Positions 43,934-53,605 of a stretch of DNA of 64,000 nucleotides are shown one piece after another. Made by a program: the position numbers and the translations under genes. Below the pieces are notes generated by a model, which was not told the DNA's origin, ran no database searches, and was given only the letters and a program-made list of their open reading frames with translations. The first letter of the stretch is position 1, and each line of letters begins with the position of its first letter. The DNA comes from Chitinophagales bacterium (lineage in GTDB: Bacteria > Bacteroidota > Bacteroidia > Chitinophagales > UBA2359), in assembly GCA_020636475.1 (NCBI GenBank), contig JACJXU010000002.1:283732-347731 (forward strand), in the 5' to 3' direction.

Positions 43934-43983
43934 TGATTATTCGCCTAATCATCTCAACACAAAATATAGCTTAAAACAATCCA

Positions 43984-46026
43984 CTATTCCTCCAACTTCT
44001 TCACCATCGTCAAAATGGTGGCAATAGCTACGGTTTCGTTGGTTTCGTCATAAACTTCCACCAAGTATTTCACAATTCCTTTGGCGGGTTCGCCTTCGCG
44101 CTTTTCTTGGTCTATTTTCTCCTTTACCGTCAGTTTCACGCCAATAGTCGCTCCGGCGTAAACGGGTTTTACAAATCGGCAACTTTCCAAGCCGTAATTG
44201 AGCAAAACAGGTCCTTTTGCCGGCTCCACAAACAATCCCGCCGCCGCCGATAATATAAAATATCCGTGCGCCACAGGTCTTTCAAACAAAGTGCCTTCTA
44301 AAGAAGTATGGTCGGTGTGGGCATAAAAATGATCCCAACTCACATTGGCAAAATTCACAATATCGGCTTCGGTAACAGTGCGTTTGTGCGTAATAACGGT
44401 CTCACCCACTTTCAATTCTTCAAAATGTTTTCTAAACAAATGCTTTTCAGGCGTAAGATATTTTCCGCCCATTTGATAAACGCCTGTAATTTGTGTAAGC
44501 GAAGTAGGTGTACCCTGTACGGCAGTGCGTTGCAAATAGTGCATTACGCCGCGTTTTCCGCCCATTTCTTCGCCGCCGCCGGCTCTGCCCGGACCGCCGT
44601 GAACCAGCAAAGGCATAGGCGAGCCGTGTCCGGTACTTTCTACGGCACTTTCGCGATTGAGTACCAATATTCTGCCGTGATACGGAGCCGCGCCGAGTAC
44701 AAATTCTCGCGCCAATTGGTCGTCTGCCGTAGCAATGGTACAACACAACGAACCTTTGCCCATATTCGCCAGTTCAATGGCTTCGTCTATATTATGGTAA
44801 GGAATAATCGTGCTTACCGGACCAAAAGCTTCAATATTATGCACGGCAGTATGCTTAAAAGGCTGGTTATTGAGCAACAATATTGGCGACAAAAATGCTC
44901 CTTTTTGCGCATCGGCACCTACTACTTCCATTTTTTCTATATTGCCATACACTATTTCCGCGCCTTCGCGCAATGCTTGCAGTTTTTCCAATACTTCTTG
45001 GCGTTGGCTCTGTCCTGCCAAAGCACCCATACGCACTTCTTTGAGGCTCGGGTCGCCGATAAGGGTTTTCGACAAGCGTTTTCCCAAAGCTATTTGCACG
45101 GCTTCTACCTTGTCGGCAGGAACAATAATACGGCGAATGGCAGTACATTTTTGTCCGCATTTTACCGTCATTTCGCGGTGAACTTCTTTTACAAAAAGTT
45201 CAAATTCGGGTGAATCTTCACTTACATCTTCGCCCAACACGGCAGCGTTAAGGCTATCGGCTTCCATATTAAAGGGTACAGCTTCGTTAATAATTTGCGG
45301 ATGTTGTTTCAACATTTTGCCTGTTTCTGCCGAGCCTGTAAAAGTTACTACATCTTGGTTTTGTACAAAATCGAGCAAATTGCGCGCGCTACCGCAAAGG
45401 AGTTGTAGGCTACCTTTGGGTAAAATTTCGGAGGCGATAATGTCTTTTACAACGGCTTCGGTCAAAAATGAGGTGACGGTAGCGGGTTTCACCACTGCGG
45501 GAACGCCCGCCAAGAGATTTACGGCAATTTTTTCCAACATGCCCCATACGGGAAAATTATAGGCGTTGATGTGAATGGCAACACCCATTTTGGGAACCAT
45601 AATGTGCTGTCCGATAAAAGTACCGTTTTTGGAAATTTTTGCTGCTTCGCCGTCCACATAAAAGGCTTCGTTGCCAAACTCGCGGCGCAGGCTGGCATAC
45701 GCAAACAAATTGCCGATGCCGCCTTCAATATCAATCCAACTATCTATGCGTGTAGCACCTGTTTGGTAGCTTATGGAATAATATTTTTCTTTGTTTTCGT
45801 ATAAAAATAAAGCTAATTTTTTCAGCATTAGTCCGCGCTCGTGAAAAGTCATTTTGCGCAAAATACGCCCGCCAATGGTTCTGCCATATTGCAGCACTTC
45901 GCCAATATCAATGCCACCTAAAGATGCTTCAGCAATTATTTCGCCATTTACGGCATTGTACAAATTTTGTCCTTTTCCGCTGCCGGCAACCCATTCGCCG
46001 CAGACATAGTTTTGAAGTTTACTCAT
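43984..46026 (-). CDS. paaZ: Bifunctional PaaZ: oxepin-CoA hydrolase / 3-oxo-5,6-dehydrosuberyl-CoA semialdehyde dehydrogenase
   Basis: 680 residues from ATG at 46026 (SKLQNYVCGEWVAGSGKG). N-terminal aldehyde dehydrogenase: AYNFPVWGMLEKIAVNLLAG, VVTFTGSAETGK, the catalytic Cys in VKCGQKCTAIRRI and NMEADSLNA. C-terminal MaoC-like hydratase from about residue 535: VNFANVSWDHFYAHTDHTS, LFERPVAHGYFILSAAAGLFV. This two-domain order is specific to PaaZ, which opens the oxepin ring and oxidises the aldehyde in phenylacetate breakdown. No other paa gene is in the window, so it works with genes elsewhere. Confidence 0.95.
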   Translation of the reverse strand: MSKLQNYVCGEWVAGSGKGQNLYNAVNGEIIAEASLGGIDIGEVLQYGRTIGGRILRKMTFHERGLMLKKLALFLYENKEKYYSISYQTGATRIDSWIDIEGGIGNLFAYASLRREFGNEAFYVDGEAAKISKNGTFIGQHIMVPKMGVAIHINAYNFPVWGMLEKIAVNLLAGVPAVVKPATVTSFLTEAVVKDIIASEILPKGSLQLLCGSARNLLDFVQNQDVVTFTGSAETGKMLKQHPQIINEAVPFNMEADSLNAAVLGEDVSEDSPEFELFVKEVHREMTVKCGQKCTAIRRIIVPADKVEAVQIALGKRLSKTLIGDPSLKEVRMGALAGQSQRQEVLEKLQALREGAEIVYGNIEKMEVVGADAQKGAFLSPILLLNNQPFKHTAVHNIEAFGPVSTIIPYHNIDEAIELANMGKGSLCCTIATADDQLAREFVLGAAPYHGRILVLNRESAVESTGHGSPMPLLVHGGPGRAGGGEEMGGKRGVMHYLQRTAVQGTPTSLTQITGVYQMGGKYLTPEKHLFRKHFEELKVGETVITHKRTVTEADIVNFANVSWDHFYAHTDHTSLEGTLFERPVAHGYFILSAAAGLFVEPAKGPVLLNYGLESCRFVKPVYAGATIGVKLTVKEKIDQEKREGEPAKGIVKYLVEVYDETNETVAIATILTMVKKLEE

Positions 46027-46298
46027 ATTATTTTTATACAAATTGTTTTTCACAGAAAATTGGGCGTTTTTTGTCTAAAACCCCTTTATCCGCAAAACAT
46101 AAATTAAAAAATAGTGTTTTTTTGCTAAAATATTGAAATTATCAGCAATAATACCGATAACAAACAAAGATACAACAAGCCTACTAACTGCCTGAATAAT
46201 TTTTGCTAAAATATTATTGCTAAAAAATCGTATGTTTGGGCAATAATAAGATTCGTTTTTTAATTATTTACCCGGAGTACTCAAAACTTAAATTTTCC

Positions 46299-47321
46299 AT
46301 GAAAATTCAATTATCCAATGAATTAAAGGTGGGTTTGTTGTCCATTCTTGCTTTGGTCATTTTTTATTACGGCTACAATTATCTGAAAGGCAGAAATGTG
46401 CTTTCCAGCCAAAATGATTTTGTAGTAGTATATGACCGAATAGATGGCTTGTTGGGCGGCAATAATATATTGCTCAATGGTTATAGAATAGGTTTGGTGG
46501 AAAGTATTGATATGCTAACGGATGGCAGTGGAAAAATTGTAGTGCATTACAGCATTGACAAGGAGATTCCTATTCCCAAAGGTAGTGTGGCACAAATAGT
46601 AGATGATGGTCTGATGGGCGACAAGGCGGTGTATTTGCTTATATCGAACAGCAAAGAATTGCACCAAAACGGCGATACCTTAATAGGCGAAGTGCAGGCT
46701 TCTTTGGCAAATTCGTTTAAAGAAGAAATAATGCCTTTGAAAGACAATATTAATGCCTTAGTTCTTTCGCTGGACAGCACGACCAAAAGTTTGAACAAAA
46801 TTGTAGGTTCGGGCGAAATTGAAGCCAACTTAGCTGCACTGAAAAAAACATTACATAGTTTTGACGCTACGGCACAGTCGGTGAATGGTTTGGTAAATGC
46901 ACAAGAAGCGCATATTGCGGGTATATTGCGCAATGTGGAATCGCTTACGCAGAGTTTGGAAAACAACCGCAGTCGTATTGATGCGATTATGCAAAACAGC
47001 GAAACCGCCAGTCGAAAATTAGCGAGCTTGGATTACGACAAAAGTGTAGCTAATCTAAACCAGACACTTGCCAGTACGAATACAACTATTGTAGAACTCC
47101 AAAAAAGCCTCCGCCAACTGAACGAAGGCGATGGAAGTATGTCGTTGTTGCTGAAAAATCCCGATTTGTACAATAATCTTACGCAAACCACCGAAAGTAT
47201 AGACCAACTCCTTACGGATATGCGCTTAAATCCTAAGCGATATGTGCATTTTTCGCTGTTCGGGCGGAAAGAAAAAACGAATAATACCGCTACACCTGAA
47301 CAGAATATTCCTGAAGAATAA
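46299..47321 (+). CDS. MCE/MlaD family protein
   Basis: 340 residues from ATG at 46299. One N-terminal membrane helix (LKVGLLSILALVIFYYGYNYLKG) anchors an MCE domain at about residues 35-115 (FVVVYDRIDGLLGGNNILLNGYRIGLVESI, VAQIVDDGLMGDKAVYLLI). A long helical region (residues 135-310) follows, like the needle-forming tail of phospholipid-transport MCE proteins. It would bind lipids between the membranes. The partner permease and ATPase genes are not adjacent, unlike many MCE loci. Confidence 0.92.
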   Translation: MKIQLSNELKVGLLSILALVIFYYGYNYLKGRNVLSSQNDFVVVYDRIDGLLGGNNILLNGYRIGLVESIDMLTDGSGKIVVHYSIDKEIPIPKGSVAQIVDDGLMGDKAVYLLISNSKELHQNGDTLIGEVQASLANSFKEEIMPLKDNINALVLSLDSTTKSLNKIVGSGEIEANLAALKKTLHSFDATAQSVNGLVNAQEAHIAGILRNVESLTQSLENNRSRIDAIMQNSETASRKLASLDYDKSVANLNQTLASTNTTIVELQKSLRQLNEGDGSMSLLLKNPDLYNNLTQTTESIDQLLTDMRLNPKRYVHFSLFGRKEKTNNTATPEQNIPEE

Positions 47322-47329
47322 TAATTTGG

Positions 47330-47995
47330 TTAGCGTGCCACCACAAAAGGAAGTATGTTAATTTCTTTTGCACCCACTACTTGCAAGTAGTACATTCCTT
47401 GCGGAAATTCGCTTACTGACAACAGCATATTCGGCGCATCGTCTGTGGGAATTTGCTGCCGCAACTGCTTGCCATTTAGGTCAAAAATGCGTATCATTTC
47501 AACTTTATCTGCTGCGGTAAAGTTTATGTTTACGTTTTCTATCGCCGGATTGGGGAAAATAGTATAGCTCGAAGCAAAGCCTATGGGTTTGTCGGTAGTT
47601 TGTATGGTGGTTTCTGTTTCGCCTTCAGAAGATGTTTCGGTAGTGGTAGTTTCTCCTTCGGTAGAAGTATCTACTGTTGCGCCGTTATCTGAAGAATTGC
47701 CGACACCTATATCCGTTGCCAATACATCTTCAAGGAGTCCGTCTCCTGTGTTGCCGGCAACAATATCAGTTATAGGTCCGCCTCCTACTTTATTAATGGC
47801 GTGTTGCGGCGGGTCTTCTTCGTCAATATCGCCATCGCCTCTTGTAGCAGCCGATTGAATAATATCATTCGGGACAATGATAGCATTTCCTTTTTTCGTT
47901 AAAATTCCTGCACCACAACTTTGCGCCGCTGCAACAACACTAAAAGCCATCAATACAAACAGAACTTTTAGCCATTTTATACTATACTTTGTCAT
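47330..47995 (-). CDS. Secreted protein with T9SS type A sorting domain
   Basis: 221 residues. Signal peptide (KWLKVLFVLMAFSVVAAAQ), then an acidic, Thr/Glu/Ser-rich low-complexity middle (TSTEGETTTTETSSEGETET) that is probably a disordered spacer, then the type A sorting domain (TIFPNPAIENVNINFTAADK, IRIFDLNGKQLRQQ, FPQGMYYLQVVG). No globular cargo domain is evident. Exported by the type IX system; role unknown. Converges with the MCE gene, 8 bases between stops. Confidence 0.85.
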   Translation of the reverse strand: MTKYSIKWLKVLFVLMAFSVVAAAQSCGAGILTKKGNAIIVPNDIIQSAATRGDGDIDEEDPPQHAINKVGGGPITDIVAGNTGDGLLEDVLATDIGVGNSSDNGATVDTSTEGETTTTETSSEGETETTIQTTDKPIGFASSYTIFPNPAIENVNINFTAADKVEMIRIFDLNGKQLRQQIPTDDAPNMLLSVSEFPQGMYYLQVVGAKEINILPFVVAR

Positions 47996-48187
47996 GCTTC
48001 TATAATTTTTATGCTAAAATAAGCTAAATATTTGATAAAAAACATTACATTTATTGGCATTTATCGGTAATAAAATTGCTATAAAAAATACTTAATTGCT
48101 TGATTATTAATAATTTATTTGTATTTAAAGTTATTTTTTATCGGAAAATAATATCATTTATCTTCAAAAAATATATCCTTATTTTGC

Positions 48188-49618
48188 ATGTACAAGAGCA
48201 AACTGATTCATATTCTAAAAACATTTACGCCCCAAGAGATAAGAAGTTTAGGCTTCTTTATAGATTCTCCTTCGGCAAATGTACGCAGCGAAGTATTGAA
48301 TTTGTGGCTGTATCTTCGCCTACAATATCCGCATTTTAAGGAAGATGAACTTGACCGCTACAAGATTTTTGCTGTAATATGGGGCAGTCAAACGACATTT
48401 TCTATGCCTAAACTCCGTCATTTGAACAGTGAACTGGTACAGTGGATTGAGGAATTTATGATACACAACCAACTGAAAAATGACCCGGAACGCCGTTTTA
48501 TGTTGCTTTTAGATGCGTACAAGGAAAAAGATTTGCACAAGTATTTCGAACAAACGCTCAAAAAAGAAAATGTGCTTGCTACTGCTGCGGAAAAATACGA
48601 TATGGGCAATTACCGTTTTAGGTATGTACTGCAAGAAAAAATTACTGACTACGAAATGGAGCGGTTCAATAATATGAACTTCGATTATATCAAACAGATT
48701 TTAGCTTATTTAGACGTGTTTTATATTGCCCAGAAACTGAAATTCGCCTGCGAAACCGTCAATTACCAAAATGTGTTTAAAACTACCTACGAACCACTGT
48801 TTTGGGATGATATTTTGGCATACATGCAAAAAAATGTTGACAATAGTTCTCCTTTACTCCAAGCATATTTTATTATTTGGAATACGCTTACCGAAGCCGA
48901 AAATGAAGAACATTTCCAGCAATTACTTACGTTTTTAGATACCTACAGCCAACGCTTTTCCGCGCAGACCCTCAGCGAGTTTTATACCTATGCACGCAAT
49001 TATTGCATCAAAAAAATAAACAACGGCGAACAAAAATATATAGCAAATTTATTTAAGTTGTACCAAAAGGGCTTAGAAACGAATACCCTCATGTACAAAC
49101 AACGATTGTCGGAATGGGACTACAAAAATATTGTGACGATTGGTATGCGCCTTAATGAAGATATTTTTGTGGAAAAATTTATCCACCAATACAAGCACTT
49201 TTTGATGGAAGAAAGCCGCGACAATGCTTACACCTACAATTTGGCTTATTTCTACTTTTACCAAAAGCAATACGACAAAACCATAGCATTGCTGCAAGAT
49301 GTGCATTTTTCCGATATATACTATCACCTCGAAACCAAAACGCTGTTGCTAAAAACCTACTACGAACTCAACGAAAGTATTTCGCTTTTTGCTTTGGCAG
49401 ACACCTTAAAAGTGTATTTGTTTCGCACCGCCAAAATTCCTGACTACCAAAAACAAATCCGCAACCGCTTTATTAGTTTTATAACAAAAATGATGCGCAT
49501 AAAGCTCGGCGGAAAAAATAATGCCTCACAATTGTTGCAGCAATTAAACAAAAATAAAAAAGTATCGGATTTTACTTGGTTGAACGATAAAATAAATGCC
49601 TTGATGAAAAAGCACTAA
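48188..49618 (+). CDS. Conserved helical protein of unknown function
   Basis: 476 residues, no signal peptide. Almost wholly helical, rich in Tyr, Phe and Lys, with a TPR-like spacing in the second half (YNLAYFYFYQKQYDKTIALLQDV, TKTLLLKTYYELNE). The start YKSKLIHILKTFTPQEIRSLGFFIDSP has the look of a small helical interaction domain found in Bacteroidota hypothetical proteins of similar size. Cytoplasmic; a scaffold role is only a guess. Monocistronic or co-transcribed with the M16 gene 52 bases on. Confidence 0.75.
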   Translation: MYKSKLIHILKTFTPQEIRSLGFFIDSPSANVRSEVLNLWLYLRLQYPHFKEDELDRYKIFAVIWGSQTTFSMPKLRHLNSELVQWIEEFMIHNQLKNDPERRFMLLLDAYKEKDLHKYFEQTLKKENVLATAAEKYDMGNYRFRYVLQEKITDYEMERFNNMNFDYIKQILAYLDVFYIAQKLKFACETVNYQNVFKTTYEPLFWDDILAYMQKNVDNSSPLLQAYFIIWNTLTEAENEEHFQQLLTFLDTYSQRFSAQTLSEFYTYARNYCIKKINNGEQKYIANLFKLYQKGLETNTLMYKQRLSEWDYKNIVTIGMRLNEDIFVEKFIHQYKHFLMEESRDNAYTYNLAYFYFYQKQYDKTIALLQDVHFSDIYYHLETKTLLLKTYYELNESISLFALADTLKVYLFRTAKIPDYQKQIRNRFISFITKMMRIKLGGKNNASQLLQQLNKNKKVSDFTWLNDKINALMKKH

Positions 49619-49670
49619 CTTGCAGCCTCAATTTTTTATTTTTTAGCCATTTATTGCACCATTATACAAT

Positions 49671-50990
49671 TTGAAAAATAAAAAAACGGTCGTTGCCCCT
49701 TTGCGCAATAAACTAAACCGCAAAATAGCCCCGAATTTGCATTTTTTACGTCAGCAGGAATTTCCGGCTTTTGGCACACTATTATTAGACAATGGAATCC
49801 CCTTGTATTGCATTGAAGGAGGTGAGCAAGCGGTTTTTACTTTGGAGTTGGTTTTTTCTGCCGGACGCTGGCACGAACCTGCGCCGCAAGTAGCTTATTA
49901 CACGGCACGTTGCCTCTGCGATGGTACTACTGCGTTTTCGGCGGCACAACTTTCCGATGCACTCGACAATGTAGGCGCGGAAATAAAAACCAATGCCTCC
50001 GGCGACTTTAGCAGTATTCGGCTGAGTGGGCTGAGTGAGTTTTTTCCCGAAGCAATACAATTGCTGCATCATATACTGAGCGAAGCCAATTTTCCGCAGC
50101 ATCAGCTACAACTACATCTTGGCGAAGATTTGCAGGAATTAGCCATCAATCTCACTACCGGAAATTACTTGGCATATCGCCAACTTCAAAGCCATATGCT
50201 GGGCGAAAATCATCCTTACGCGGCTTCGCCTACGGCAGAAAGTTTGCAAAAAATTCAACCGGAAATATTACAAGCATTTTTCAATACGTACTATACGCCT
50301 CAAAACTGTAAAATATATCTCGCCGGAAAATTACCTGCGGGTTCTTTTTTTCATTTGAATGAAATTTTGGGTAAAGATTTTGGCAAAAAAAGCGTACTTT
50401 TGCCAACACCCCAAGTGCCAATTATTCCGAAGTACTCTCCGGCATTTTTTGAAATTCCCCTCAAAAAGAACCAACAAGTAGCTCTGCGATTTGGCGTACC
50501 CGTTCCGCTACAAAATCAGCCCGACTTTTTGAAAATCTATGTTTTTAATACTTTGCTTGGCGGATATTTTGGTGCGCGCCTTATGACAAAACTGCGTACC
50601 GAAAAGGGTTATACCTACGGTATTTATTCGCAAATAAAAACCTACAAACACGCTGCCTACTGCTACATTAGCTGCGAAACCAACAAAAGAGTGGCAAAAG
50701 CCGCCGTTTACGAAATTTTTAATGAAATTGAACGTTTAAGTCGCGAAGCCGTAACCGACGACGAATTGCAGATGGTAAAAAATTATCTTATCGGCAATAC
50801 CCTCAACTGGATTGACGGACCTTTTAACAGTTTGATGTGCCTGAAAGATTTGCATGCTTTTGGGCTGGATGTTGAATATTTTACTAATTTTGCACAAAAT
50901 ATTTTACAAATTACGCCTGTAGATTTACAGCAAACAGCCGCCACTTATTTTACAAAAGAAAAATTTACGCAAGTGCTGGCAGGTGTTTAG
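49671..50990 (+). CDS. M16 peptidase homologue lacking the zinc motif
   Basis: 439 residues, no signal peptide. The pitrilysin/insulinase fold is clear: NGIPLYCIEGGEQAVFTLELVFSAGRWHEP, YYTPQNCKIYLAGKLP, and the C-terminal half with GGYFGARLMTKLRTEKGYTYGIYSQI. The inverted zinc motif HxxEH, expected after 'G..HE', is absent (the segment reads VAYYTARCLCDGT), while the R/Y substrate-binding pair in RTEKGYTYG is kept. That is the pattern of the non-catalytic partner in two-subunit M16 proteases. The catalytic partner is not adjacent. TTG at 49671 is the only usable start. Confidence 0.88.
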   Translation: MKNKKTVVAPLRNKLNRKIAPNLHFLRQQEFPAFGTLLLDNGIPLYCIEGGEQAVFTLELVFSAGRWHEPAPQVAYYTARCLCDGTTAFSAAQLSDALDNVGAEIKTNASGDFSSIRLSGLSEFFPEAIQLLHHILSEANFPQHQLQLHLGEDLQELAINLTTGNYLAYRQLQSHMLGENHPYAASPTAESLQKIQPEILQAFFNTYYTPQNCKIYLAGKLPAGSFFHLNEILGKDFGKKSVLLPTPQVPIIPKYSPAFFEIPLKKNQQVALRFGVPVPLQNQPDFLKIYVFNTLLGGYFGARLMTKLRTEKGYTYGIYSQIKTYKHAAYCYISCETNKRVAKAAVYEIFNEIERLSREAVTDDELQMVKNYLIGNTLNWIDGPFNSLMCLKDLHAFGLDVEYFTNFAQNILQITPVDLQQTAATYFTKEKFTQVLAGV

Positions 50991-51016
50991 TTTTTTCAAT
51001 GGTATTATTCAAAGCT

Positions 51017-52780
51017 ATGAAGTTATATACAATCAGCCTTTTTCGTTTTTTTTACGTGTGTCTTGCCATATTAGGAAGCAGTTTTGCAAGCGTGTATGCA
51101 CAGTATGTGGCACCGCCAAGTTTGCAGTGTGTGAACGATGCGCCTAATAGCGAAGTATTAATAAACTGGACAAACAACCATAGTTGCGGAGGAGGTTTTG
51201 TAAGTACCAATTTGTATTACGCCACCGACCCCAACGGACCTTATACCGAAGTAAATATAAGCGATATTAATGCAGATGAATATACACTGAACAGTATTGC
51301 AAGCAATGTTTATGTGTATTTGGAAACCGAATGTGCGTGGAACAGTTCGGCACTAAGTGATACGTTGAGTAATTTGGAATTGGATTTTCCGGAAATTATT
51401 CGCGTAGAAGCATTTGACGGTCAAGCGCGTATTGAGTGGATACCTGTAACAGGAAATGGTGCCTTTGGCTATATTATTTACCAAGCGGGTCCCACGCCTA
51501 TAGATACTGTTTATGGCAGCAATACCAGTTTTTATTTGCATACTACGGCTACGCCAAATTTAGGTGTGGAGTCGTACACTATTTCTACCATAGACTCTTG
51601 CCTTAATTCTGGCACGTATAATCCTGATTTTCACTCAACTATTTTTCTTACTGCTGAATATGATACCTGCCGCAACGAAGTGGATATGCAATGGACTCCT
51701 TATCAAGGTTGGGAGGTAAATGATTACATTATTTACAAAATACGCCCTTCCGATGGCAGCAATATTGCTATTGATACGGTTCCGGCTTCGCAGCAATACT
51801 ATACGGCAAGCGTACAAGCCTACGATGATTACCGCTGTTTTAACGTAAAAGCCGTAGGGAGCGAACTCAATCAAACCTCGAACTCCAGTTTGGCGTGTTT
51901 TGTTTTTGAACAACCCGAACTCCCTTCGTATATATACATGCAAAACGCCAGTGTGAATACCAATGGTGAAGTGATAATAGAATGGTACAATGAAACGGGC
52001 GTACAACCCAGTAAACTTATGGTTTTTAGAGGAACCGACCCCGCAGAACTAAGCCGTCTTGTGGGCTTGGGGTCTTTTCCGCTTACGTTCAGTATTCAAT
52101 ACTTAGATGACAAAGCCAATACCCAGCGCGACAGTTATTATTATCAAATAATTGCCGAAAATGTCTGCGGCGCACAGCAAATGTCCAATGTGGTACGTAC
52201 CGTAAATCTTCAGGCTTCGGACAATGTGAATCTTACCAATTCGCTGCTGTGGAATGCTTTTGAATTGGACAATGCTACTGTTAGTGGCTATACCATTTAC
52301 AGAGGTTTGAATGAAACCGACATGTTTACACTGGCGAATGTAGATGCGGCAACTTTTAGTTATATTGACGATATTTCGGAAGTGCCTTTGCAACAAGGAG
52401 AAAAATATTGCTATCGCATAGAGGCGCACTTCGATTTGGTGATAAGTGATATTGGCGTAAATGAAAGTCTTAGCAGTTGGTCGAATGTGTATTGTTTGGG
52501 GCAAAATTCGCGCATTTTTGTGCCTAATGTTTTCAACCCTAACGGTGTGAACAATATTTTTAAACCGGTTATTCAATTTCCCAATGCGGAAACTTATACT
52601 ATGATTGTATTAAATCGCTGGGGCGAAAAAGTTTTTGTTACGCAAAACCCTGACGAAGGTTGGGACGGTTTTGTAAATCGGCAAATGGCACCACAAGGTG
52701 TGTACAGCTATGTTATCCAAATGGAATCGCTTAATGGGAACAGTATTGAGAAAAAAGGGACGGTGCTTTTGTTGCGGTAG
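51017..52780 (+). CDS. Fibronectin III-like protein with T9SS type B sorting domain
   Basis: 587 residues from ATG at 51017 (an ATG at 50999 adds six residues). Signal peptide ending near ASVYAQ. Four to five beta-sandwich repeats of fibronectin III character follow (ARIEWIPVTGNGAFGYIIYQ, VDMQWTPYQGWEVNDYIIYK, VIIEWYNETGVQPSKLMVF, SLLWNAFELDNATVSGYTIY). The C-terminal 85 residues are the gliding-motility-associated type B sorting domain: FVPNVFNPNGVNNIFKPVI, YTMIVLNRWGEKVFVTQN, WDGFVNRQMAPQGVYSYVIQ. Exported by T9SS without necessarily being anchored to A-LPS. Confidence 0.92.
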   Translation: MKLYTISLFRFFYVCLAILGSSFASVYAQYVAPPSLQCVNDAPNSEVLINWTNNHSCGGGFVSTNLYYATDPNGPYTEVNISDINADEYTLNSIASNVYVYLETECAWNSSALSDTLSNLELDFPEIIRVEAFDGQARIEWIPVTGNGAFGYIIYQAGPTPIDTVYGSNTSFYLHTTATPNLGVESYTISTIDSCLNSGTYNPDFHSTIFLTAEYDTCRNEVDMQWTPYQGWEVNDYIIYKIRPSDGSNIAIDTVPASQQYYTASVQAYDDYRCFNVKAVGSELNQTSNSSLACFVFEQPELPSYIYMQNASVNTNGEVIIEWYNETGVQPSKLMVFRGTDPAELSRLVGLGSFPLTFSIQYLDDKANTQRDSYYYQIIAENVCGAQQMSNVVRTVNLQASDNVNLTNSLLWNAFELDNATVSGYTIYRGLNETDMFTLANVDAATFSYIDDISEVPLQQGEKYCYRIEAHFDLVISDIGVNESLSSWSNVYCLGQNSRIFVPNVFNPNGVNNIFKPVIQFPNAETYTMIVLNRWGEKVFVTQNPDEGWDGFVNRQMAPQGVYSYVIQMESLNGNSIEKKGTVLLLR

Positions 52781-52861
52781 TTGCGTATAATGGTTTCGTG
52801 TGTATGCGACATTGCTAGTGAACCAGGCAATGAACGTCATACAATTTGTTGGGTACAGTTT

Positions 52862-53392
52862 TTATTCTTTCAAAATTTCATTTCTTAGCTTACCAAAACT
52901 CCTTATAAATTCAGAAGGGAAGTCATTAATTATTAAGGTTGAATCTCCAATTATCACAGAATTCAATACACCAGAATGTGAAGGAATATTTTCTCTATCC
53001 AACTTAATTTCAATTAACTCTAAAATTATTGCTAACACTAAATTTTCTCCTTCTTCACTAAGTTTTACTTTTTTTGATTTGGTTATATTAAGTTTACTCC
53101 TTTCGCTGTAAGGAGCTGAACAATCAATTTTTTCGTATGTATAAACGGCATTTAGAGATTCTTTAAAACCGTCTTTTTCAACTTTAATTATTTCGATATT
53201 GCCTCCCCACTCACCACATTCTGCATCAGAATACGTTATGATTAAGGGTTGACTTTCAATATACTTAAGAGTGTTTTTCCTCTTGACCGAATTTTCAAAA
53301 CCCGTTTTCAAATTTGGATTTGTTCCTTTTCCAATAAAAATTCCAATTATTAAAGTAGTAGCTGGAATCAAAACTTGAAATATTTTTTTCAC
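52862..53392 (-). CDS. Hypothetical membrane-anchored protein
   Basis: 176 residues from GTG at 53392. One N-terminal hydrophobic segment (IFQVLIPATTLIIGIFIG) followed by a basic and acidic soluble part facing the periplasm. Contains DAECGEWGGNIEIIKVEKDG and SAPYSERSKLNIT; no family recognised. More AT-rich and Lys-rich than its neighbours, which may point to transfer. It stands alone, with about 210 gene-free bases on its 5' side. Confidence 0.6.
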   Translation of the reverse strand: MKKIFQVLIPATTLIIGIFIGKGTNPNLKTGFENSVKRKNTLKYIESQPLIITYSDAECGEWGGNIEIIKVEKDGFKESLNAVYTYEKIDCSAPYSERSKLNITKSKKVKLSEEGENLVLAIILELIEIKLDRENIPSHSGVLNSVIIGDSTLIINDFPSEFIRSFGKLRNEILKE

Positions 53393-53605
53393 AACAGTTA
53401 ATATAGTTTTTTTATTAAGTGCCTACCCAAAAGAAATCAAGCATTGACTTCAATAATTTGCTAAAGAGCATTAATAACTTGTACTAGCTTTTTAAATTAC
53501 TCTGTGTGACTTTGTGAAATACTTAGAGCCAACACGCGATTATAAAAATACACTTGCGGTTTAAGAAGTCTTCTTTAAGTATAGTGAGTAAGGTTCTTGT
53601 TCCAA

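Noticed and set aside
47330..47995. Adhesin function for the acidic T9SS protein
   Set aside because: Apart from the sorting domain only a low-complexity linker is visible; no binding domain supports it.
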